A stretch of 20,840 nucleotides of DNA. It comes from a bacterium (GTDB lineage: Bacteria; ARS69). A program made the position numbers and the translations under genes. Location of the stretch: the NCBI GenBank assembly GCA_025774865.1, contig JALGZO010000612.1:1-20840 (forward strand). Direction: 5' to 3'. How positions within the stretch are numbered: the stretch's first letter is position 1; each line of letters starts with the position of its first letter. The notes below the pieces were generated by a model, which worked only from the letters and a program-made list of their open reading frames with translations, had not been told where the DNA came from and did not search any database. Below, in pieces: positions 1-6,362 of the stretch.

Positions 1-979
1 GCTCACGCTCGAGCCCGAATCGGCTCTCGGTGGCGGGCTCGAGCTCGATCTGCCTCCCGCTCCGCCGATGACGCCGGCCAGCGAGATTCGCTACGAGGAG
101 ACCGGTTTGGGGGATGCCGGAGTCGAGGAAGCCGGCGTGCACGAAACCACCGTCGAGGAATCCGGCCCCGGCGCGGAGCAGACCCTGGTCGCTCCGGAAC
201 GGTCGCCCAATCCCGCGCTGAGCGAGCTGCCCGGGATCATCATGCCGCCGACGGCGAATGCTCCGGTCGCGCCGCGCGCCCGACCGAGCGATCAGTCGAC
301 CCCCCCACCGCCGCCCCCACCGACCGAGATCCCGACCGACGAGCCGAGCGCACCCGCTGCCTCGAGGACCGACCTGCTGGGGATGCCCCCCGTGGCTGCG
401 GTGACTGGCTTCTCCGGCTTCTTCCCGCGACCCGAGATTCCGCAGCCAGAGCCAGAGCCAGAGCTCCCCGAGCTGCCGGAGCTGACCGAGCAGGGGCGTG
501 AGCCTGCGATCATCATCGGGGACGACACCGAGCTCGTTCGCGAGGGGGGTGACGTGAACGAGGTCATCAAAGACTTCCGCGAAGCGACGTCGCAGATCCT
601 CGCCCCCGACGATCACCGCGCGCACTACGACCTCGGCACGACCTATCTCGAGATGGAGCTCTTCGACGAGGCCACGGCCGAGTTCGCCCTGGCGTCGGAA
701 GGGCTGGAGTTCGCACTGTTGAGTCGGGAGATGATGGGTTACTGCTATCTGCGCCAGGGTCTGATCGATCACGCGATCGCGGAGCTGAAGAAGGGCCTCG
801 CGATTCCCGACCGCGAGGAGAGAGAGAGACTCGGGCTCCTCTACAACCTCGGGATCGCTTGCAGTGTCCTCGACCGGACGACGGAGGCGATCGACGCATT
901 CCAGAGAATCCTCGATCTCGAGCCCGGCTTCCGTGACACGAGGAATCGACGGGATCGGCTCGGAACGCACGGCCACTGA
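1..979 (+). CDS. TPR-repeat protein, C-terminal part (5' end outside window)
   Basis: The reading frame is open from the first bases of the window, so the ATG at 68 is probably internal and the gene begins upstream. The first half is low-complexity, rich in Pro, Glu and Ala, with a poly-proline run near 300-322 and a Pro-Glu run near 440-460; it looks like a flexible linker. From about 560 the protein becomes helical, with about three tetratricopeptide units (near 608-700, 716-808 and 827-925; typical cores are HYDLGTTYLEMELFDEA and LLYNLGIACSVLDRTTEAI). Such units serve as protein-protein docking surfaces. The architecture of an acidic, proline-rich linker followed by C-terminal TPRs resembles FimV-like or other large scaffolding proteins of Gram-negatives, but the missing N-terminus prevents assignment. 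No signal peptide or membrane segment is visible in this part. Partner and location are unknown. Confidence 0.8.
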   Translation, partial: LTLEPESALGGGLELDLPPAPPMTPASEIRYEETGLGDAGVEEAGVHETTVEESGPGAEQTLVAPERSPNPALSELPGIIMPPTANAPVAPRARPSDQSTPPPPPPPTEIPTDEPSAPAASRTDLLGMPPVAAVTGFSGFFPRPEIPQPEPEPELPELPELTEQGREPAIIIGDDTELVREGGDVNEVIKDFREATSQILAPDDHRAHYDLGTTYLEMELFDEATAEFALASEGLEFALLSREMMGYCYLRQGLIDHAIAELKKGLAIPDREERERLGLLYNLGIACSVLDRTTEAIDAFQRILDLEPGFRDTRNRRDRLGTHGH

Positions 980-1088
980 GCCGGTGGATCGCGGTCGATT
1001 CGGCCGTCGCGCTCGTCGCGTTGACCGGTTGAAGAGCAACGGATAACCTCGGCCGGCTCTCTGAATCTCCCCTCACGATCCAGGCGCG

Positions 1089-1628
1089 ATGTCCTCCCGG
1101 TCCGTCTCCAGCCTCGGAGTATTCACGGCGCTGGTCGCGGCTTTGGGGTTCGCGCTTTCGGGGGTCCCGAACGTCGAGCTCATGACGCTCTCCACATTCG
1201 TCTCCGGTGCGCTGCTCGGTGCGATCCGGGGCGCGATCGTCGGGGCGGGAGCGATCGCGATCTACTCCTCCTTCAATCCGTACGGGCCCGCACCTCCGCC
1301 GGTCTTCGTCATGCAGGTTCTCGGGTACGCGTTCGTGGGGGTCGTCGGAGGGGTCGTCGCGGGTCGGGCGGTCGCATCCCGACGGCTGGAGACGTTCACG
1401 GGGGCTGCTCTCGGAGCCGTGCTCGGGTTCGGCGTCACCCTGGTCTATGATGTGATCACCAATCTCGGAACGGCGTGGTCGATGGGGGTGTACCTCGACC
1501 CCGGTCCCATCGTATGGGGAGGGCTCGCGTTCGCTCTCTGGCACATGGTGTGGAACGCGGCTTTCTTCGCAATCTGTGCACCCCCGCTGCTCGCGGCGGT
1601 GCGGCGGCGGAAGGTGCGCTCACTTTGA
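1089..1628 (+). CDS. ECF-transporter S-component-like integral membrane protein
   Basis: The product is 179 residues, almost all hydrophobic, with about five to six predicted membrane segments (near residues 8-25, 33-58, 70-92, 100-122 and 135-165) and a basic C-terminal tail (VRRRKVRSL). The motif GVPNVELMTL after the first helix and the FNPYGP segment in the middle resemble substrate-binding S components of energy-coupling-factor vitamin transporters. Those proteins bind a vitamin or metal in the inner membrane and need a shared ATPase and T-protein module, which is not in this window. The ATG at 1089 is used; its ribosome-binding site is weak. Its stop codon overlaps the start of the next gene, an outer-membrane receptor, so the two are probably translated together and could serve successive steps of uptake across both membranes. 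Which substrate is moved cannot be read from the sequence. Family assignment rests on motif recall only. Confidence 0.6.
   Translation: MSSRSVSSLGVFTALVAALGFALSGVPNVELMTLSTFVSGALLGAIRGAIVGAGAIAIYSSFNPYGPAPPPVFVMQVLGYAFVGVVGGVVAGRAVASRRLETFTGAALGAVLGFGVTLVYDVITNLGTAWSMGVYLDPGPIVWGGLAFALWHMVWNAAFFAICAPPLLAAVRRRKVRSL
1609..1614 (+). promoter_or_regulatory. Ribosome-binding site for the TTG start at 1625
   Basis: GGAAGG lies 10 nt before the TTG at 1625, inside the end of the upstream gene. Together with the signal peptide that begins exactly there, it supports this non-ATG start. The spacing is a little long, so translational coupling to the upstream gene is probably also used. Confidence 0.4.
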
Positions 1629-3517
1629 GATCGCTCGCGCTCGCCTCGATCGTAACCGCGGCGATCCCGACGGTGCTCGTTGCCGCCGATCCAGCTCCGG
1701 AGCCGCCCGCGGACTCCAGCTCCGTCGCTCCGGTGACCTCGCCCGACAGCGCCGCCGTCGCCCCTGCGGCGCCTCCCTTCGAACCCGACCCGACCGTCTG
1801 GGAGCTTTCGACGTTCCGACTCTCCCGCTCGGCGGACCTCGAGCTCGTTTCCTTCGGCGAGCTCGACGATCCGATGGAGCCGATCGGTACCCTTTCGATG
1901 GCCGATGTGTTGCGGCTGTCGCCGGAGGTCCGGACCCGCGAGCTGTCCCAGGGGCCCACGGTCGAGACGTTCGAGCTGCGGGGCGGGGGAAGCGGACGCT
2001 CTGCCTTCTTGTGGCCCGGGCGATCTCTCACGGTTCCGGGCACGTCGGGTCCGCACACGCACGAGGTCATGCTTTCCGAAGTGTCCGAGCTCCGGATCCT
2101 GCGAGGAGGGGCCGCTGCTCTCTACGGACCAGGGGCCGCGTCGGGGGTGGTCGTCGTGCGGCCGCGCGAGCTCTCTCCCGATCAACTCCACTCTCGGGCC
2201 ATGGGCGAGGAAGGCGTCGACGATTACCAGCGCGGCGCGTTCCAGGTCGCGAGTCGCATCGGACCCGGGGCGGTGTTCCTGACCACCGAGTCACGCCGGA
2301 CCGACGGTTTCTACGCGGGGACGAAGGAGGTCGACCGGCAATTCTCCGGCGTTTGGCGCGGGCGGCTGCCCTTTGCGTTCGAGGGCTCGTTCGGGTATCG
2401 GCTCTTCAAGGGAGACGGCCGCACCGGCTTCTTCGACCCGGCGACGATCGGACACGTCCTGACCTACCGCGACGAGATCCACGTGAGCCTCTTCCGGCGG
2501 ACCCGAAACGACCGCGGCGCGTTGCTCGAGGTCGGTCTCCTTCGCGAGGATCTCGAGAACGAGGATGGGACGACGCAGACGCGCGACATCCGAAGTCCGC
2601 GGGCGGAACTGACGTTCGATCTGCCGGACCTCGCCGGGATCCGGTGGACCGCGCGCGCCGAATTGGCTCAGTGGCGGATCGATCACCAGGAGGTCGGGGA
2701 TCGCGATCAGTTCATGCGTTGGGGCGGCGCGGTGCGAGCGACATGTCCGCTCGGTTCGCGCGCGTTCGTGACCGGCACCGTGCGAACCGACGGCCAGGAT
2801 CAGGACACCGCCCTGCAGGCGCGACTGGAAGGCGAGTGGGCCCTCGGTCGGCTCGCGCTATTCGGAGTCGCGTCCCGGGGCGAGCACTATCCGGATCGCG
2901 GGGCGGAAGGATCGGAGACGGAGACCCACGACTCCGCGACCCTCGGCCTGCGTCTCCGGGTGGCGCCTCTCGTCGCGCGGGTTGCCGCCTTCGGGACGCG
3001 CATCGGGGACTTGCGTCCCGGACCGGAGTTCGACGCCGTGCAGGCGAGGCAACCGGTGCTCGGCGCTCCGGTCGGCGACGCCGAAATCACCGGGGGTACC
3101 GTCGGTTTCGAGACGGAACGGTTCGCCGTGCCCGGTGTGCGGTTCCTCGGTTCGTTCCTGTTGCGCTCCAGCTTCACGCAGATGGCGACCGAGAACGTGG
3201 ACACCGGTGACCCATTGCCGGGCCGGCCGGAACGCACGTGGACCGGGGAAGGGCTCCTCGAACGACGCTTCTTCAAGGGAGAGTTGCTCGCGCGAGTTCG
3301 GGGTCGGCTCACGCACTATGGTGACCGCGTGGACGCCGAGGGGCTGGCGGTGCGCGACGTGTGGCTCACGGACGTGATCCTGGAGGGGGAAATCGGGGAC
3401 GCTGCCTTCTTCTACCGCATCCACGATCTTCTCGAACGTATGGACGAGGTGGAGCCGGGTTTCTTCTTCCCAGGATTCTCGCGATACCTGGGAATCACCT
3501 GGCGCTTCTTCGGCTGA
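1625..3517 (+). CDS. TonB-dependent outer-membrane receptor
   Basis: A TTG start at 1625 is chosen because it is followed at once by a clean signal peptide (MRSLALASIVTAAIPTVLVA, cleavage near Ala-21); the longer frame back to 1475 would lie inside the upstream gene and have no signal. The product is 630 residues. After a Pro/Ala-rich spacer (about 22-55) comes a plug-like domain (about 60-180), with MADVLRLSPEV, FELRGGGSG and the ELRILRGGAAALYGPGAASG stretch typical of TonB-dependent receptor plugs. The rest alternates short polar and hydrophobic stretches as in a beta-barrel. The end (FPGFSRYLGITWRFFG) resembles the closing strand of BtuB-type receptors. The barrel is of ordinary size or slightly short. 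It would import a scarce ligand across the outer membrane using TonB energy; the ligand is unknown. A clear TonB box was not identified. It is coupled by TTGA to the S-component-like gene and converges on the minus-strand cluster. Confidence 0.8.
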   Translation: MRSLALASIVTAAIPTVLVAADPAPEPPADSSSVAPVTSPDSAAVAPAAPPFEPDPTVWELSTFRLSRSADLELVSFGELDDPMEPIGTLSMADVLRLSPEVRTRELSQGPTVETFELRGGGSGRSAFLWPGRSLTVPGTSGPHTHEVMLSEVSELRILRGGAAALYGPGAASGVVVVRPRELSPDQLHSRAMGEEGVDDYQRGAFQVASRIGPGAVFLTTESRRTDGFYAGTKEVDRQFSGVWRGRLPFAFEGSFGYRLFKGDGRTGFFDPATIGHVLTYRDEIHVSLFRRTRNDRGALLEVGLLREDLENEDGTTQTRDIRSPRAELTFDLPDLAGIRWTARAELAQWRIDHQEVGDRDQFMRWGGAVRATCPLGSRAFVTGTVRTDGQDQDTALQARLEGEWALGRLALFGVASRGEHYPDRGAEGSETETHDSATLGLRLRVAPLVARVAAFGTRIGDLRPGPEFDAVQARQPVLGAPVGDAEITGGTVGFETERFAVPGVRFLGSFLLRSSFTQMATENVDTGDPLPGRPERTWTGEGLLERRFFKGELLARVRGRLTHYGDRVDAEGLAVRDVWLTDVILEGEIGDAAFFYRIHDLLERMDEVEPGFFFPGFSRYLGITWRFFG

Positions 3518-3519
3518 GA

Positions 3520-5085
3520 TCAGAAGCGATAGACCGCGCTCGCGTGCCCCTGTCGGTTCTCCTCGGTGTCGCCCTCGCTGCGCTCCCCCGACAGAAGCAT
3601 GTACCAGCTCCGAGAGACCCTCGCGTCCAGGTCGAGGGCCGTCCAGCGGAGATCGTTCGTTCCGGTAGAGAGGCCTCCGTCGGTCTCGTCACGGAGCCCG
3701 AAGGTCAGGTCCGCGTGGATCCGCGAACCCAGCGACGCTCCCGCCGTCAGCGAGTGGAGCCATCCGTCCAGCTGCTCGTTGTGGTAGCGCGTGCTTCGGA
3801 TCGTGGCCGATACGTCATGAAGCGCGGGCCGCCCACTTCGTAGCGTCACCGTGGCCGCGTTCGCGGCGCCGGCACCGCCGCCTGCCGAACGCCGGAAGCT
3901 GGCGCCGAGGCTCGTGTGGGCGAGCGGTCGGACCCGAACGCCCGCCCAGGCTCCCTGGCGGTAGCTGTCGTCGAAGTCCGTTTCCGGGGTGACACGGTGA
4001 CGGTACAGACGGATTGCGCGCCGCGTATCGAAGCCGGCGTCGAGCGAGACGTTCCTTCGCACGTCCCAGCGCGCGCCGAGGAACGTGCTCGTGGGGGTCA
4101 GCGACGGCTCGCGATCTGCCTTCCACCCCCGGTTGAGGTCGATCTCCTGCGTCGCGTGGGCGAAGACGGTTCCCCGGCGCAGTCGCCCGGTCACGACGAA
4201 GTACTCGCGGTCGAGCGACCCTTCGTCGTAGGAGCCGACGAAACCCGTCGTGAGACTCCCCTTCGTCTCTCGGCCGAGACTCTTCCAGCCGATCCAGAGC
4301 CCGTACTCGCGAATCCGATCGGACCAGCCGAAGTCCTCGAGGCCGGGCTGGGTCCCGCCGAAGATCCCCGCGGCCCAGTGTCCCGTCTCGTACGCGGCGG
4401 CGACACCGTCGAAGATGCTCACCGACGCGAGCGACGCGGAAATCTGCCGTCCGGCGGTGATGGCGAGCCCTCGCCCCGGGGGTCGCCAGCGGCCGAGCAG
4501 ACGGTACACCCGAGTGCGGTCGTCTTGGCGGCCCTCTCCGTCGGTGAGCGTGCGATAGGTTCGGCGCGTTCGTACGTCCACGGAGACGTCCACCTGCTCG
4601 AGGAGCGCGCGTCCGTCGAGCCTCACGTCGAGGCCGGGTTGCTGGTAGTCCTCCCCGACGCCGGTGCGATCGCTGAATCCGAGGTAGCGGAAGCCGAGCC
4701 GTCCCCGAAACTTCCGCTCTCCCCGCCGCCCCGCGTCGGCGCGAACGGCGGGGGGAGGAGACGACCCGGCGGGAGGCTCATCGAGCGATCGGAAGACCGG
4801 GGCGAACGTGACACGGTCGCCCACGGAAAGCTCGACTTCCGGGTCCTTCCGAGTGCACGAAGCACGGCGGGACGAGAGGGCCGTCACTTCGAGCGTGGTA
4901 ATCGCCGCCCCGTCTCGAACGACGGTGACGATCATGCCCTTCGTGAGGCCGGCCTCCGATCCGGCGTCGAGGTAGATGGAGGATGACGTGAGATAGCTGA
5001 TTCTCGCCTCCGCCGGTTCGCTCGCGTGGACGGGACACGTCAAGGCGACGCCGGCGAGGGCCAGCGTGACGATCGCGGCGATCAA
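3520..5085 (-). CDS. Outer-membrane beta-barrel with N-terminal periplasmic domain (porin-like partner of multiheme cytochromes)
   Basis: The start is a TTG at 5085 that overlaps the stop of the upstream cytochrome gene as TTGA; it opens directly into a signal peptide (MIAAIVTLALAGVALTCPVH, cleavage near residue 21). The much longer open frame upstream is a shadow of the cytochrome genes. The mature protein has a compact beta-rich domain (about 25-98, with SSSIYLDAGSEAGLTKGM and LSVGDRVTF, SH3-like in character), a proline-rich linker (about 99-118), then some 400 residues of alternating amphipathic strands ending in Tyr-Arg-Phe, the terminal aromatic expected of an outer-membrane barrel. No ligand-binding or enzyme motif is seen. 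As the last gene of a cluster with 20-heme and 16-heme cytochromes it is well placed to act as the porin sheath of a porin-cytochrome conduit (the role of MtrB or OmbB), though no sequence similarity to those is claimed. There is no clear Shine-Dalgarno, so expression probably depends on coupling. An unrelated barrel role remains possible. Confidence 0.72.
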   Translation of the reverse strand: MIAAIVTLALAGVALTCPVHASEPAEARISYLTSSSIYLDAGSEAGLTKGMIVTVVRDGAAITTLEVTALSSRRASCTRKDPEVELSVGDRVTFAPVFRSLDEPPAGSSPPPAVRADAGRRGERKFRGRLGFRYLGFSDRTGVGEDYQQPGLDVRLDGRALLEQVDVSVDVRTRRTYRTLTDGEGRQDDRTRVYRLLGRWRPPGRGLAITAGRQISASLASVSIFDGVAAAYETGHWAAGIFGGTQPGLEDFGWSDRIREYGLWIGWKSLGRETKGSLTTGFVGSYDEGSLDREYFVVTGRLRRGTVFAHATQEIDLNRGWKADREPSLTPTSTFLGARWDVRRNVSLDAGFDTRRAIRLYRHRVTPETDFDDSYRQGAWAGVRVRPLAHTSLGASFRRSAGGGAGAANAATVTLRSGRPALHDVSATIRSTRYHNEQLDGWLHSLTAGASLGSRIHADLTFGLRDETDGGLSTGTNDLRWTALDLDARVSRSWYMLLSGERSEGDTEENRQGHASAVYRF

Positions 5086-6362
5086 CTCGAGCCCCGGGGG
5101 TGACAGGCCAGGCAGGCCTCGCTCTCGTACACGTAGCCGTTCTCTCCGCTGTGATCTTCGTCGGTCTTCTGCCGGTCGCTGTGGGGGTGGCAGCCGAAGC
5201 AGCTGAACACCGACGGATCCGTCGGATTCACGTGGCAGTCGGAGCAGCTCGTCCACTCGTTTCGGTGACGGCCGCTGTAGATGGGGAAGAAGGGTCCGTC
5301 GTGATCGAACGTGGCACCTTCCCACTGCGACGTCCCGTGGCACGACGCGCAGTCGGTACCGAAGCCGCTGCCGAGGTGGTCCGGGTTCGTGGTCGCCTGG
5401 TAGTCGGCGAGGTGGCACGACACGCAGGCCGGATCCGTCCCGGCAAATACGTCGTCCACGTGGCACGCCTGGCACTCCACGGTCCGGTGGGCACCGGTCA
5501 GCGGAAACGCGGTGAGGGAGTGGTCGAACGTCGCGGGCACCCAAGCCTGCGTCGAATGGCAGGACACGCAATCCGTCGAGAGCCCGGCCGCGAGGTGCGC
5601 CGGCCGGACGGTCGAATCGTACTCGTTGCGATGACAGCCGACACACTGGTTCGGAGCGCCCGTGAACTCGAACCCGGGGTGGCATCCGCGACAATCGGCC
5701 CCCACGTGGGCGCCGGTCAGGGGGAAACCCGTCAGAGCGTGGTTGAACGTCGTGCCGGCCCACGAGTAGGTGGAGTGGCACTGCGCGCAATCGGTCGGGA
5801 ACGCCGCCGGGACGTGGGCGGGATTCGTAGTGCTTTCGTAGGCCGGCCGGTGACACACCACGCACTCGGTGGGGGTGTTCGCGAACTGCAGCGACGCGCC
5901 GCGCGTCTCGTGACACGCACCGCACTCGAGAGTCCGATGGACTCCGGTCAGGGGGAATCGCGTCGCTCGATGGGAGCGGACCTCGTCTCCCCGGTCGACG
6001 AAGTTGCGCGTGGTATGGCAGCGATCGCAATCGCTGCCGAGCTCACCGAAGTGGACGTCTTCGTGGCACGCGGCGCAGGTCGTACCCGTCACGGTCTCGA
6101 ACTCGAGCGTGAGGTGGCAGAGGAGGCAGGGAACGTTCTCGTGCGCGTGCTCCAGGGGAAAGCCGAACTGGGAGTGGTCGAAGTCGGGCCCGATGGTCGC
6201 CGGGCTCCAGCTCTTCGCGTCGTGACAGTTGCGACAGTCGGCCCGGAACGAGCCGTGCGGATTGTCGGGAGTCTCTTGGGCGGGCAGCGGAACGACGCTG
6301 GCGAGAAGCCAGCCGAGCACCGTGATCGCGAGCCGGTGCCCGCGGGGTGACGGACGGTTCAT
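5082..6362 (-). CDS. 16-heme periplasmic c-type cytochrome
   Basis: The product is 426 residues from the ATG at 6362, which overlaps the preceding stop as ATGA and has GGAGGG 6 nt upstream. A signal peptide (about 1-29, ending in PLPAQ) precedes 16 CxxCH heme sites with cysteines starting at residues 43, 79, 96, 112, 147, 167, 192, 224, 240, 265, 297, 313, 338, 373, 388 and 417. No lipobox, membrane helix or catalytic domain is seen, so this is an electron wire. Residues 96-377 form four tandem modules of about 70 residues, each with three CxxCH sites and three spaced extra histidines (NPxH, FxH, GxH types) suited as distal ligands. Partial modules sit at both ends. It lies between the 20-heme gene and the barrel gene. 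Lacking a lipid anchor it could sit in the periplasm or inside the barrel, as MtrA does in MtrB; which is not resolved. Confidence 0.9.
   Translation of the reverse strand: MNRPSPRGHRLAITVLGWLLASVVPLPAQETPDNPHGSFRADCRNCHDAKSWSPATIGPDFDHSQFGFPLEHAHENVPCLLCHLTLEFETVTGTTCAACHEDVHFGELGSDCDRCHTTRNFVDRGDEVRSHRATRFPLTGVHRTLECGACHETRGASLQFANTPTECVVCHRPAYESTTNPAHVPAAFPTDCAQCHSTYSWAGTTFNHALTGFPLTGAHVGADCRGCHPGFEFTGAPNQCVGCHRNEYDSTVRPAHLAAGLSTDCVSCHSTQAWVPATFDHSLTAFPLTGAHRTVECQACHVDDVFAGTDPACVSCHLADYQATTNPDHLGSGFGTDCASCHGTSQWEGATFDHDGPFFPIYSGRHRNEWTSCSDCHVNPTDPSVFSCFGCHPHSDRQKTDEDHSGENGYVYESEACLACHPRGSS
5232..6077 (-). repeat. Four tandem three-heme modules in the 16-heme cytochrome
   Basis: Units begin at residues 96, 167, 240 and 313 of the protein (71, 73 and 73 residues apart). 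Each reads C-x2-CH, about 10-12 residues, an extra His, then C-x2-CH, an F-x-H-like His, a PLTGxH-like His and a third C-x2-CH. The first unit has VH104, H131 and H142; the later ones NPAH or NPDH, FNH or FDH, and GAH or GRH. This is a protein-level repeat with diverged codons, not an exact DNA repeat. Confidence 0.85.

Noticed and set aside
970-976. GCCACTG, resembling part of a cobalamin riboswitch box, upstream of the S-component and receptor genes
   Set aside because: It overlaps the stop codon of the TPR gene and the rest of the conserved riboswitch core is absent.
864-1046. A 60-codon open frame overlapping the end of the TPR gene
   Set aside because: It is Arg/Ser-rich, has no ribosome-binding site and lies mostly inside the TPR gene in another frame.
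1475-1624. A 50-residue N-terminal extension of the TonB receptor
   Set aside because: It lies within the upstream membrane-protein gene, is Arg-rich, and would bury the signal peptide that begins at TTG 1625.
5100-6350. A 416-codon plus-strand open frame across the 16-heme gene
   Set aside because: The minus strand here has 16 regularly spaced CxxCH motifs and a signal peptide; the plus-strand product is a Val/Arg/Ala-rich shadow.
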